Shown: positions 1-7,691, counted from the first letter of the stretch. The stretch: 10,782 nt of DNA from an uncultured Clostridium sp. (GCA_900540335.1 UQFC01000097.1:1-10782); one strand, 5' to 3'. A program made the numbers and translations. The notes: generated from the sequence alone by a model not told the origin.

Positions 1-1008
1 CTCTTTTGCTGCCTCTGACGAAGCATTTTCCTTTTTTTGTTTTCCGGGAACCCCGGGGCCATATCCTTTTTCTGTGTTTTCCCACCAGAGCCGTTCCAGA
101 TCCTCCTGACGCCTTTTCTCAAGCCGTTCCTTCATCCGCTGTCCGGCCTCCTCTGTTTCGGCAGAAGCCAGGATCTCATCGAGAATCCGGCCGGCCTCGG
201 GCGAATGCTTTAGCACCTCATCCCTGGTTTCCTCATCCACATAGGCAGCAAACAGGCTGCCGAAATAAACCTGTGCATCTCCGGAATAAATATCCGGAAT
301 TTTAAGAAGAGGCTGCAGCTGTTTTGACTCCTTCCAGAGTGCCTCCATCCGCCGGCTGTCTTTCTGATAGCACCCTGATGCAAACCCCACATATTCTCCA
401 AAGGCCCGGAGCACCGCTTCCGGCCTGGTAAACTTCACTTTTTTATAATAGGTATCTGTACTGTGATATACATAATAAATTCCCTGACTGGTATCCGGCG
501 CCTCAAAGAACTTTTTATTCGGATAAAACAGAAACTGCCAGTCTTCCTCTGCAAACCGCGACAGCCAGGATCGGGGAATCTGATACAGATAATCTGTCAG
601 CAGATCCTTCGCCTCTCCCTCAGGCGTAACGGAACCTGCAATCCGGATATCATGGGCTTCATCCGGCTGCCCGTCTTCATTCAGATACGACAGATCCAGA
701 TACTGATTCCATGCCATATGTCCGTTGCTGAAAAAATAATACCGTTTCCCGTCGATTCCGTGAAAACCGCTCTCCGCCATCCTTCCCTGGGAATCAAACC
801 AGTACCATTCATCCTCAAAGGAAAGCCAACCTGTATGAACAGAACCATCTTCCCTCTGGTAATACCAGTGATGATCCTCCCGGTACTCCCATCGGGGATC
901 CCCGCTTCCCGGCGCATCCATGGCAAATACCTGACTGCTTCCTGCCAGAGAGAAAACAGTCAGAGCTGCCGCTGCCAGAACACCTTTTGTTTTTTCTATT
1001 TTACTCAT
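1..1008 (-). CDS. Secreted cell-wall-binding protein with degenerate ATLF-like metallopeptidase domain (partial, C-terminus off the left edge)
   Basis: The frame is open from an ATG at 1008 to the window edge, giving 336 residues with no stop. An AGGAAG ribosome site (1017-1022) lies 8 nt upstream. Residues 1-30 form a signal peptide: basic MSKIEKTK, an Ala/Leu core, then a likely signal peptidase I site after VFA. Residues 40-103 hold about three 20-residue Trp/Tyr/Gly repeats (for example GWLSFEDEWYWFD) of the choline/cell-wall-binding type, suggesting attachment to the envelope. Residues 130-282 follow the layout of the anthrax lethal factor/Pro-Pro endopeptidase (ATLF) family, but the HExxH position reads RAFGE (201-205), and the later Glu-rich helix reads VYFGSLFAAYV (247-257) without the zinc-ligand Glu. 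I infer a catalytically dead relative. A charged helix (285-315) and a Lys/Ser-rich tail follow. The gene lies 77 nt beyond the rnpB terminator; I found no clear promoter of its own. The coding and signal-peptide calls are firm; the family call rests on remembered motifs. Confidence 0.88.
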   Translation of the reverse strand, partial: MSKIEKTKGVLAAAALTVFSLAGSSQVFAMDAPGSGDPRWEYREDHHWYYQREDGSVHTGWLSFEDEWYWFDSQGRMAESGFHGIDGKRYYFFSNGHMAWNQYLDLSYLNEDGQPDEAHDIRIAGSVTPEGEAKDLLTDYLYQIPRSWLSRFAEEDWQFLFYPNKKFFEAPDTSQGIYYVYHSTDTYYKKVKFTRPEAVLRAFGEYVGFASGCYQKDSRRMEALWKESKQLQPLLKIPDIYSGDAQVYFGSLFAAYVDEETRDEVLKHSPEAGRILDEILASAETEEAGQRMKERLEKRRQEDLERLWWENTEKGYGPGVPGKQKKENASSEAAKE

Positions 1009-1085
1009 TTCTGAATCTTCCTCTCTGCGGCGCAGCGCGCATTTCTTCCGTACAGGTTCCTTTAACAGGATTCTTTTCTGTAATT

Positions 1086-1118
1086 GAAAAACAGCTCCCC
1101 GCGTTTCGGCGGAGAGCT
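1086..1118 (-). terminator. Intrinsic terminator of rnpB
   Basis: On the minus strand, AGCTCTCCGC and GCGGGGAGCT pair as a 10-bp stem with one G-T wobble, around a CGAAAC loop. The run GTTTTTC follows directly. It sits about 13 nt past the predicted 3' end of RNase P RNA, the expected place for its terminator. Confidence 0.92.
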
Positions 1119-1130
1119 TTGTCTTCTGTA

Positions 1131-1476
1131 AATGAGCAAGACGGTAAGCCGGGTTATGTCGTTGGATGGTCATCTATCTAGGCCAGATGTCACCACCTGG
1201 CTCAAGCGACCTACCCGAAAGCAGACGGGCCGCCTTATGCTTTCTGTTCGGTCTTGCTTCGGATGGGGTTTACATATGCCCCGCCTGTTACCAGCCGGGC
1301 GGTAGTCTCTTACACTGCCCTTCCACCCTTACCGGTCAAAGACCGGCGGTATATTTCTGTTGCACTGTCCCTGGAGTCGCCTCCGCCAGACGTTATCTGG
1401 CACCCTGCCCTGTGAAGCCCGGACTTTCCTCTCCCGCAGCCTTTCGGCTCTGCGGCAGCGACCATCTGTCTTACTC
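1131..1476 (-). ncRNA. rnpB: RNase P RNA, bacterial type A
   Basis: This is the catalytic RNA of ribonuclease P, which removes 5' leaders from tRNA precursors together with the RnpA protein. The minus strand shows the hallmark conserved blocks: GAGGAAAGTCCGGGCT (1431-1416), ACAGAAATATACCGCC (1360-1345), a GTAAGGGTGGAA...GTAAGAG region, GGGTAGG...GCTTGAGCC, and the 3' block AACCCGGCTTAC. Helix P1 can form between GAGTAAGAC at the 5' end and GTCTTGCTC (1142-1134) at the 3' end, which sets the ends to within a few bases; about 346 nt fits the family. The layout matches type A (Escherichia coli-like), not the type B of Bacillus, which fits Clostridia. It has its own promoter and terminator. The P15 loop reads UAAGGCGGCCCGUC, with GGC where E. 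coli has GGU. Apparent reading frames across this stretch are not genes. Confidence 0.97.
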
Positions 1477-1483
1477 GGTATTT

Positions 1484-1512
1484 ACTATACCATTCTTCTG
1501 CCGGTGTGTCAA
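1484..1512 (-). promoter_or_regulatory. Sigma-70 promoter of rnpB
   Basis: The minus strand carries TTGACA (1512-1507), a 17-nt spacer and TATAGT (1489-1484). This is a perfect -35, a near-perfect -10 and ideal spacing, as expected for a highly expressed stable RNA. The predicted start near 1476 coincides with the 5' strand of helix P1. The promoter begins 16 nt past the stop codon of the upstream kinase gene. Confidence 0.92.
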
Positions 1513-1528
1513 CTTGCGATTTTCCCTG

Positions 1529-3184
1529 TCACACCTTAAAGCAGCTTCCCCCGATAAACTCCCGCACAATGGAGTTTCTGGGAATGTCCTCACTGCTGAC
1601 TCCCAGGAAATAATCCAGGAATTTCAGCAGACGCTTTGCTTCCACATACTCTGCGCTGTCCCGGGGAACAGAAAAGAGGATGGGCTCTGCATACTGCTTC
1701 AGAACAGAAAGCTCATACACCAGAGCTGAATTAAACATAACATCTGCGTCCTCCTGATAGGGGAAGATATTTTCCTTTTCCCCCTTCCGTACAGAAGGCC
1801 ACATGCGGATTGTATCCTGGGCAGAAGCCCCCCGCGTTCTTGCATCCCGCACCATACGGCGAATCAGGCGGCCGTCTGTCGTCGGAATCCTGTTGTGCTC
1901 GTCAATATTCAGCTGTGTCAGAGCGCTGATATAAATCTTGAATTTATTTTCCCTGGGAAGACTGTAGGACAGCTTCTCATTAAGACAGTGGATTCCCTCA
2001 ATCACCAGAATATCCTCCGCTCCCAGCTGCAGGTAATCCCCCCGGTATTCCCGTTCTCCGGAAATAAAATTGTATACAGGAAGCTGAACCCGTTTTCCTG
2101 CCAGAAGATCAGACATATTCTCATTAAACAGCTTAATATCCAGGCACTCCAGCGCCTCATAATTGTAGTTTCCGTTTTCATCTCTGGGACTGTCTACACG
2201 ATTTACAAAATAATTGTCTACTGCAATCGGATGAGGTGTCAGTCCCTTGGCTCTCAGCTGAATGGAAAGACGATGGGAAAATGTGGTTTTTCCGGAAGAG
2301 GAGGGACCTGCAATCATAACAAATTTTTTGTCCGGTCTGGAGGCAATCATCTCGGCAATATCTCCGATCTTCTTTTCCATCAGCGCCTCCTGCACCAGAA
2401 TCAGCTCATTCATGCCGCCGGAGCTGATACACTGATTTAAAGCTCCTACATTGGGAACCTGGAGCTTTCTTCCCCAGACATCAGCCTCCTTCATCACCTG
2501 AAACAGCTTATCCTTCGGCTCAAATTTCTGCACCGTCTTGGGATCAGACGAATCCGGAAGCATCAGCATAATGCCGCCCTGGTACAGCTCCAAATCAAAA
2601 TAACGGATATATCCCGTATCCGGAACCATATAGCCGTAATAATAATCCTCAAAACCGCCAATGCTGTATATATTGACCCGGGATACCCGCCGGTAATAAA
2701 ACAGTCTTTCCTTATCGTACATTTTGTGGCGGTGAAACAGCTCCATCGCCTCGTCTGTATTGACACTGCGCTTCTTAATGGGAATCCTCGCTTCACAGTA
2801 TTCCCGCATCTTCGCCTTTACCCGGGAAAGAAGCTCCTCATTCCGTTCAAAATCTCCCTCTGCATCAATATAAAGTCCGTTCCCCACTGCAAATTCTACA
2901 GACAGCTTCCTGACGTTATCCCGTCCCGCCACATCATAAAATGCCTTCAGCATCATCAGCAGGGCGCTTCTGCGGTAAGTCAGCATACCGGGCTTGTCGG
3001 CAGCCGTTAAAAATCCAACCTCCGCATCATCGGGTATCGTCTTGTGCAGCTCCTGCAGCTTCCCGTTGACCGTTGCCAGCAAAATATCATTTTCATACTG
3101 ATTCTGAAATTCCTCTGCCGCTGTTTTCAGCTGTGTGCCTTCCTCATACTCTCTCGTAATTCCCCCGATTGTCACACGAACCAT
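1529..3184 (-). CDS. TGS-domain nucleoside (uridine) kinase-like protein
   Basis: A 551-residue protein. Residues 1-60 (MVRVTIGGITREYEEGT...) form a TGS domain. Residues 60-200 resemble the second additional domain of threonyl/alanyl-tRNA synthetases. The C-terminal half is a P-loop kinase of the uridine kinase/phosphoribulokinase family: Walker A GPSSSGKT at 293-300, a substrate-site AVDNYF at 321-326, and a Walker B-like LVIEGIHCLN. No synthetase catalytic core is present, so this is not a tRNA ligase. By family it probably phosphorylates a nucleoside such as uridine or cytidine using a nucleoside triphosphate; the substrate is not shown by the sequence. I chose the ATG at 3184 because AGGAGGA lies 7 nt upstream; an in-frame start at 3244 would add 20 unlikely residues. 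It follows the Nif3-like gene after a 69-nt gap with no clear promoter or terminator, so it is likely the last protein gene of the rpoD operon. No U-tract hairpin follows it, so read-through into rnpB is possible. Confidence 0.93.
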   Translation of the reverse strand: MVRVTIGGITREYEEGTQLKTAAEEFQNQYENDILLATVNGKLQELHKTIPDDAEVGFLTAADKPGMLTYRRSALLMMLKAFYDVAGRDNVRKLSVEFAVGNGLYIDAEGDFERNEELLSRVKAKMREYCEARIPIKKRSVNTDEAMELFHRHKMYDKERLFYYRRVSRVNIYSIGGFEDYYYGYMVPDTGYIRYFDLELYQGGIMLMLPDSSDPKTVQKFEPKDKLFQVMKEADVWGRKLQVPNVGALNQCISSGGMNELILVQEALMEKKIGDIAEMIASRPDKKFVMIAGPSSSGKTTFSHRLSIQLRAKGLTPHPIAVDNYFVNRVDSPRDENGNYNYEALECLDIKLFNENMSDLLAGKRVQLPVYNFISGEREYRGDYLQLGAEDILVIEGIHCLNEKLSYSLPRENKFKIYISALTQLNIDEHNRIPTTDGRLIRRMVRDARTRGASAQDTIRMWPSVRKGEKENIFPYQEDADVMFNSALVYELSVLKQYAEPILFSVPRDSAEYVEAKRLLKFLDYFLGVSSEDIPRNSIVREFIGGSCFKV

Positions 3185-3191
3185 ATTTGAG

Positions 3192-3198
3192 TCCTCCT
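3192..3198 (-). promoter_or_regulatory. Ribosome binding site of the TGS-kinase gene
   Basis: AGGAGGA on the minus strand, 7 nt before the ATG at 3184. This near-perfect Shine-Dalgarno match decides the start over the longer frame that opens at 3244. Confidence 0.88.
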
Positions 3199-3253
3199 GT
3201 CCGTTTTTGATGCATTTGCGCACATTCTGTCCTTGCTGCCCCAAACCCTGCTT

Positions 3254-4051
3254 TTAATAAATCTGAACCGGGAAATCCGGCTCTGCCGTAAGTACCTGAA
3301 CGGTTCCTCCTGATTGACGGCGGATATAATCAGCCACAAAAGGAATAAAAATATGTTCCAGTCCATAATGACCCGCATCAATCACAGCCATCCCTCTGGC
3401 GGCCGCGTCAATACCTGCATGATGACCGATGTCTCCGGTTATCAGAACCTGGGCTCCGGCTGATAAGGCTGCCTCAATCATACTGCCTCCGGCTCCCGGA
3501 GATACTGCAATTCTTGTCACAGGCTCTGTCACCTGCCTGCTGCCATAGACAGCTGCAAAAGGAAGGGAAAAAGCCTCCTTCACACGCCCGGCCAGCTCCT
3601 CCAGATCAAGGGGCTCAGGAAGGGTTCCTACCTTTCCGATTCCGACAGGATTTCCTCCCGCCTCTCCTGTTATCTCCAGAGGGGCCTCCGGATTCATCCC
3701 CAGCCGTTCTGCCGCCAGATCTGCCATACACCCGGGAGCTGCATCAAAATTCGTATGCATGGCAAAATAACAGATGTCCGCCTGGATCAATTTTACGATC
3801 CTGCTGCTGATAAAATTCTGATCATTCACCCTCTTTAATGGCTTAAAAATCAGAGGATGATGGGTTACCAGAAGATCCACCTGCTCCGAAACCGCCTGTT
3901 CTACAACCTGATCCGTTGCATCCAGTGCAACCAAAACCCTGCGGATCTCCTTTTCGCTGCGCCCGGCCTGAAAGCCCGGGTTGTCCCATTCACAGGCATA
4001 GACCTCCGGCGCCAGCTTATTTAATTCTTCAATCCACTGTCTGCATTGCAT
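3254..4051 (-). CDS. Nif3/YqfO-family dinuclear-metal protein
   Basis: A 265-residue protein of the Nif3-like (GTP cyclohydrolase 1 type 2/NIF3) family, which binds two metal ions in an oligomeric ring; its physiological reaction is not settled. The visible signature is EWDNPGFQAG (21-30), the VTHHPLIF block with metal-ligand His64 and His65, HTNFDAA with Asp103, GDIGHH (206-211), and AGHYGLE with His228 and Glu232. All five expected metal ligands are present; the residue before the last Glu is Leu where many relatives have Thr. The length matches short family members without the extra PII-like middle domain. The start overlaps the 3' end of trmK by 23 nt, with GGAGG 9 nt upstream inside trmK, implying translational coupling. 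Pairing of trmK and a nif3-like gene downstream of rpoD is common in Bacillota. A direct link between the two functions is my inference only. Confidence 0.93.
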   Translation of the reverse strand: MQCRQWIEELNKLAPEVYACEWDNPGFQAGRSEKEIRRVLVALDATDQVVEQAVSEQVDLLVTHHPLIFKPLKRVNDQNFISSRIVKLIQADICYFAMHTNFDAAPGCMADLAAERLGMNPEAPLEITGEAGGNPVGIGKVGTLPEPLDLEELAGRVKEAFSLPFAAVYGSRQVTEPVTRIAVSPGAGGSMIEAALSAGAQVLITGDIGHHAGIDAAARGMAVIDAGHYGLEHIFIPFVADYIRRQSGGTVQVLTAEPDFPVQIY

Positions 4052-4739
4052 TCCTTGCTTCCTCCATCTGTCTGATTTCTTCCTGAATCTGCACTGCCCG
4101 AAGCCGCGGTCCCTCGCCCTTCTGCTGTTCCAGATGCTCCAGAATCTGCCGGTACTGCGTCAGCTCCCGTTCCAGAAGTTCTGCCAGAACAGGAGATTTC
4201 TCCTGAATCAAAAGAGCTCCGTACCGGTAATCTGATTCCTTTTCATAATGCATCTGTCCCGGCTCTGCAGTGAGAATCGTATAATATTTGCCGTCTTCCT
4301 CCACCATCTCCTCGCGGATAATCGCAAGCCCCAGCTCCTCCAGTCCGTGACGGAACTGGGAGAGCTCTGACTGGGGCGACAGAATCCAGTGACGGATTTC
4401 CTTTCTCACATGTTCTCCATCCCGGAGAATCCGAAGCATCAGCTCTCCTCCCATACCTGCAATGATTACGGTCTTCGCCTCTCCGGGCATCAGTTTTTCC
4501 AGTCCGTCGCTTAAACGGGTTTCAATCTGCTCTTCCATGCCAAACTGTATCACATGCTCCTGGGCTCTCATCAGAGGCCCTTTTCGCACATCCATGGCAA
4601 TCACCCGGTCAGCCGCCCCCTCTTCAATCAGGCGGATCGGAACAAATCCGTGATCCGTTCCTACATCTGCAGCCGTTTCTCCCCCGCACACCAGGGCGGC
4701 CTGCTCTACAATCGTCTCCAGTCGCTTTGACAACTTCAT
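4029..4739 (-). CDS. trmK: tRNA (adenine(22)-N(1))-methyltransferase TrmK
   Basis: A 236-residue SAM-dependent methyltransferase of the TrmK family, which makes m1A at position 22 of the tRNA D arm in Bacillota. The N-terminal Rossmann domain shows ADVGTDHGFVPI (24-35), the SAM-binding loop with Asp25 and the family's GTDH/GSDH motif, then VIAMDVRKGPLMRA, the RLSDGLE block, and AGMGG (94-98) in place of a classical NPPY. From about 165 on, the protein is helical and charged, matching the C-terminal coiled-coil domain of known TrmK proteins. The start is 17 nt after the rpoD stop codon, and AAAGGAG overlaps that stop codon, so it is co-transcribed with rpoD. The 3' end overlaps the Nif3-like gene. 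Length and motifs are typical, and nothing appears broken. Confidence 0.95.
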   Translation of the reverse strand: MKLSKRLETIVEQAALVCGGETAADVGTDHGFVPIRLIEEGAADRVIAMDVRKGPLMRAQEHVIQFGMEEQIETRLSDGLEKLMPGEAKTVIIAGMGGELMLRILRDGEHVRKEIRHWILSPQSELSQFRHGLEELGLAIIREEMVEEDGKYYTILTAEPGQMHYEKESDYRYGALLIQEKSPVLAELLERELTQYRQILEHLEQQKGEGPRLRAVQIQEEIRQMEEARNAMQTVD

Positions 4740-4756
4740 CTGCCGTTACAGCTCCT

Positions 4757-5881
4757 TTAATCAAGATAATCTTTTAATTTTTTGCTCCGGCTGGGATGCC
4801 GGAGTTTTCTGAGGGCCTTTGCCTCAATCTGGCGGATCCGCTCTCTGGTAACGTGAAATACCCTTCCCACCTCTTCCAGTGTTCTGGGCCGTCCGTCATC
4901 CAGACCAAACCGGAGGCGAAGAACCTGCTGCTCCCGTTCCGAGAGAGTCTCCAGGCTCTCCATCAGCTGCTCGTGAAGCAGTGTGAAGGCAGCCTGATCC
5001 GCCGGAACCATCACATTGTCATCCTGGATAAAGTCCCCCAGATGACTGTCCTCCTCTTCCCCGATCGGCGTTTCCAGAGAAACCGGATCCTGAGAAATCT
5101 TTTTGATTTCCCGCACCCGCTCTACAGGCATGTCCAGCTTCCTGGCCAGCTCCTCCGGTGTCGGTTCCCGCCCCAGCTCCTGAACCATCTGCCGGGAAGC
5201 GCGAATCAGGCGATTGATCGTCTCTACCATATGAACGGGAATCCGGATCGTTCTGGCCTGATCGGCAATCGCTCTGGTAATCGCCTGACGGATCCACCAG
5301 GTGGCATATGTGCTGAATTTGTATCCCTTCCGGTAATCAAATTTCTCTACTGCCTTAATCAGTCCCAGATTTCCCTCCTGAATCAAATCCAGAAACTGCA
5401 TTCCCCGCCCCACATACCGCTTGGCAATACTGACCACCAGACGGAGATTGGCTTCTGCCAGTCTTTTTCTGGCCTCCTCATCGCCATTCTCCATCCGCTT
5501 TGCCAGCTCAATCTCCTCGTCTGTTGACAGCAGAGGAATCTTTCCGATTTCCTTTAAATACATGCGGATGGGATCTGCCAGAGAAACCCCGTCCGGCACA
5601 GATAAATCCATGGGATCAACGGCAATCTCTTCCTCCTCATCCATTTCCTCATCCAGAAACAGATCCGGCTCTATCTCCTCCTCGTCCAGACGCAGCACAT
5701 CCACATGCTGACTGTCCAGAAAATCATAAATCCTGTCCAGCTTTTCCGGATCCAGAATTTCTCCGCGGAAAAAATCCAGGATTTCCCGGTTTTCCAGTAC
5801 GTTTTTCTTGGTTTTTGCCAGCTCTGCCAGCTTCTGAAGCTTTTCCTCAAAGGTCATCTGTACCTGTTGTTCCATATCCAT
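4757..5881 (-). CDS. rpoD: Primary (housekeeping) RNA polymerase sigma factor RpoD/SigA
   Basis: A 374-residue sigma-70 group 1 factor that recruits RNA polymerase to most growth promoters. A short helical N-terminal region 1.1 (1-60) is followed by a very acidic linker (64-90, runs of Asp/Glu). Region 1.2 starts at DPIRMYLKEIG (103-113). Region 2 (about 138-210) includes NLRLVVSIAKRY, the core-binding DLIQEGNLGLIKAVEKFDY and the -10-reading and melting segment YKFSTYATWWIRQA. Region 3 follows, then region 4.2 with the -35 helix-turn-helix TLEEVGRVFHVTRERIRQIE (334-353). The length matches SigA of Gram-positive bacteria. The start at 5881 has GGAAAGGG 7 nt upstream. Other in-frame starts are ATG 5902 and TTG 5914, both lacking a good ribosome site, and ATG 5875. 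The gene begins just after dnaG and the two are surely one transcript. Functional identity is certain; the exact start is less so. Confidence 0.97.
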   Translation of the reverse strand: MDMEQQVQMTFEEKLQKLAELAKTKKNVLENREILDFFRGEILDPEKLDRIYDFLDSQHVDVLRLDEEEIEPDLFLDEEMDEEEEIAVDPMDLSVPDGVSLADPIRMYLKEIGKIPLLSTDEEIELAKRMENGDEEARKRLAEANLRLVVSIAKRYVGRGMQFLDLIQEGNLGLIKAVEKFDYRKGYKFSTYATWWIRQAITRAIADQARTIRIPVHMVETINRLIRASRQMVQELGREPTPEELARKLDMPVERVREIKKISQDPVSLETPIGEEEDSHLGDFIQDDNVMVPADQAAFTLLHEQLMESLETLSEREQQVLRLRFGLDDGRPRTLEEVGRVFHVTRERIRQIEAKALRKLRHPSRSKKLKDYLD

Positions 5882-5888
5882 CCGCCTG

Positions 5889-5896
5889 CCCTTTCC
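5889..5896 (-). promoter_or_regulatory. Ribosome binding site favouring the 5881 start of rpoD
   Basis: GGAAAGGG on the minus strand, 7 nt before ATG 5881. It lies inside the longer frame that would begin at TTG 5914 or ATG 5902, so it argues for the shorter sigma factor. Confidence 0.55.
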
Positions 5897-5906
5897 ATGC
5901 ATGTTC

Positions 5907-7691
5907 TCAGTCAATGGTTATTTTCAGGGTTTTTAATGCCGCCTGCTCCCGGATAATCTGCTGAAGCTGTCCGATATCAGTTGCCTTCCGGCTCGCCTCA
6001 TCCAGACTGTTCTTCCTTACCTTCAAAACAGTTTCCAGAAATGCCTTTTTCTGCTCCTCATTGTTCAGGGATTCCTGAAGACTGGCATTAAAAAGTGCCG
6101 CTGCCTCTTTGTATTGCTCTTCATCGTTAATAAAATGATTCAAAATAGCCGCCGGATTTAAATTTCCTTTTTCGTGGCCCTCGAATACCATCTGCGCCAC
6201 CTGATGGTAAAGCGGCTCCTTAAAATCCTCCGCATCCACAACGCCCTTGATTTTCTCAAACAGCTCCGGCCTCTCAATCAGCCAGGTCAGCAAAAGCCGC
6301 TGGGAACGACGGATTCCGTCATCCTTTTCTTTTTTCTTTCTGGTGTCAGCCTCTCTGCCGTAGCCCTCCCCGGAAGTCTTCGGTGTCCGTGACGGCTGCA
6401 TTCCTGCCTGCATGCCCAGCCGGTTCACCAGACGCTTCAAATCCTCATAGGGAATAAACTGGGCCTGAGATACCGCCCGGATGTAGTTGTCCCGCTCCAG
6501 GGCCTCCGAAAATTCCAGAAGCTTTCTTGCCACTGCATTGTGAAATCTTGTTTTCTCCTCCGGATCCTCCAGGTGAAAATCACGTTTCAGAACATCAACC
6601 TCAAACAGGAAACTGTTCTGGGCCTCCCGGATTCTTTCCCGGAACGCATCCGCGCCCATATTTTTGATAAATTCGTCCGGATCCTTATAAGGCTTCAGAC
6701 TGAGTACGCGGGCGGAAATTCCTACCTCCTTTAAGATGGGAATCGCTCTGAGAGCCGCCCGGATCCCTGCCCCGTCGCTGTCATAAGTCAGAATCACCGT
6801 ATCTGTGTAACGCTTCAGCAAAGCCGCCTGCTGGGAGGTAAACGCAGTTCCCAGAGATGCCACCGCATTGGTAAAACCGGCCTGGTGCATGGCAATCACA
6901 TCCATATATCCCTCACAGGCCAGAATATATTTTTCTCTGCTGGTTCTGGCATAATTCAGTCCATACAGATTTCTGCTTTTATCAAAAATCAGCGTCTCCG
7001 GCGAGTTCAGATACTTGGGAGTGCCTTCTCCCATAACCCGTCCTCCAAATCCAGTCACCCGGTTGTTCACATCCATAATGGGAAACATTACCCGGTTCCA
7101 GAACTTGTCGTGAGTTCCCCTCTCCTCCACCGTAACAAGACCGGTATCCTTTAAAATATCGTCCCCGTAGCCCTTTGACCGGAGATACTGGTAAAGATCG
7201 CTGCTGGTCTTATTGGCAAAGCCCAGCCCGAATCTTCTTATCGTATCATCAGACAGCTGACGGCTTTGAAAATACTCATATCCTATTTTTCCCTGGGGCT
7301 GGTGAAGCTGATAATAAAAATAATTAGCCGCCAGCTTGTTGATCTCCAGAAGAACAGAACGCCTGTCCGCCTTTGCCCGCTCTTCTTTGGAATACTCCAC
7401 CTCGGGAAGCTTCACTCCCGCCCTGTCTGCCAGAACCTTCAGAGCCTCCGGAAACGTATAGCTTTCATACTCCATCAGAAAAGTAATCACATTGCCTCCG
7501 GCTCCGCAGCCAAAGCAGTAATACATCTGCTTCTGGGGAGATACGGAGAAAGACGGGGATTTTTCATTATGGAACGGACAGAGGCCAAAATAATTGCTTC
7601 CTTTCTTCTGAAGCTTTACATATCCGGAAATCACATCTACAATGTCATTTCTGGAACGTACCTCTTCCACAATTTCTTCCGGATAATACAT
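5907..7691 (-). CDS. dnaG: DNA primase DnaG
   Basis: A 594-residue bacterial primase that lays RNA primers at the replication fork and works with the DnaB-type helicase. The N-terminal CHC2 zinc finger is intact (Cys38, His41, Cys59, Cys62, in CPFH...CFGC). The RNA polymerase core has FGGRVMG, PKYLNSPET and LYGLNYAR, followed by the TOPRIM catalytic motifs: Glu260 in ACEGYMDV, Asp304 and Asp306 in TYDSDGAG, and the KDPDEF metal site (336-341). A Lys/Glu/Arg-rich linker near residue 450 separates the core from the C-terminal helicase-binding domain. The length is normal for DnaG. The start has GAGGAGGAAAC just upstream. It lies 18 nt after dgt and its TGA is 25 nt before the preferred rpoD start. 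Primase beside the main sigma factor is the classical macromolecular-synthesis arrangement. Confidence 0.98.
   Translation of the reverse strand: MYYPEEIVEEVRSRNDIVDVISGYVKLQKKGSNYFGLCPFHNEKSPSFSVSPQKQMYYCFGCGAGGNVITFLMEYESYTFPEALKVLADRAGVKLPEVEYSKEERAKADRRSVLLEINKLAANYFYYQLHQPQGKIGYEYFQSRQLSDDTIRRFGLGFANKTSSDLYQYLRSKGYGDDILKDTGLVTVEERGTHDKFWNRVMFPIMDVNNRVTGFGGRVMGEGTPKYLNSPETLIFDKSRNLYGLNYARTSREKYILACEGYMDVIAMHQAGFTNAVASLGTAFTSQQAALLKRYTDTVILTYDSDGAGIRAALRAIPILKEVGISARVLSLKPYKDPDEFIKNMGADAFRERIREAQNSFLFEVDVLKRDFHLEDPEEKTRFHNAVARKLLEFSEALERDNYIRAVSQAQFIPYEDLKRLVNRLGMQAGMQPSRTPKTSGEGYGREADTRKKKEKDDGIRRSQRLLLTWLIERPELFEKIKGVVDAEDFKEPLYHQVAQMVFEGHEKGNLNPAAILNHFINDEEQYKEAAALFNASLQESLNNEEQKKAFLETVLKVRKNSLDEASRKATDIGQLQQIIREQAALKTLKITID

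Noticed and set aside
210..926. Two short minus-strand frames (210-401 and 681-926) and a plus-strand frame (463-1014)
   Set aside because: All lie within the single continuous secreted-protein frame 1-1008, which has a signal peptide, repeats and a ribosome site. They are out-of-frame shadows, not signs of a frameshift.
1166..1729. Plus-strand frame of 187 codons across rnpB and the end of the kinase gene
   Set aside because: It runs antisense through the highly conserved RNase P RNA and into a real gene; the predicted protein has no recognisable domain.
4796..5527. Plus-strand frame of 243 codons antisense to rpoD
   Set aside because: A shadow of a strongly conserved sigma factor; its length comes from the codon bias of the real gene on the other strand.
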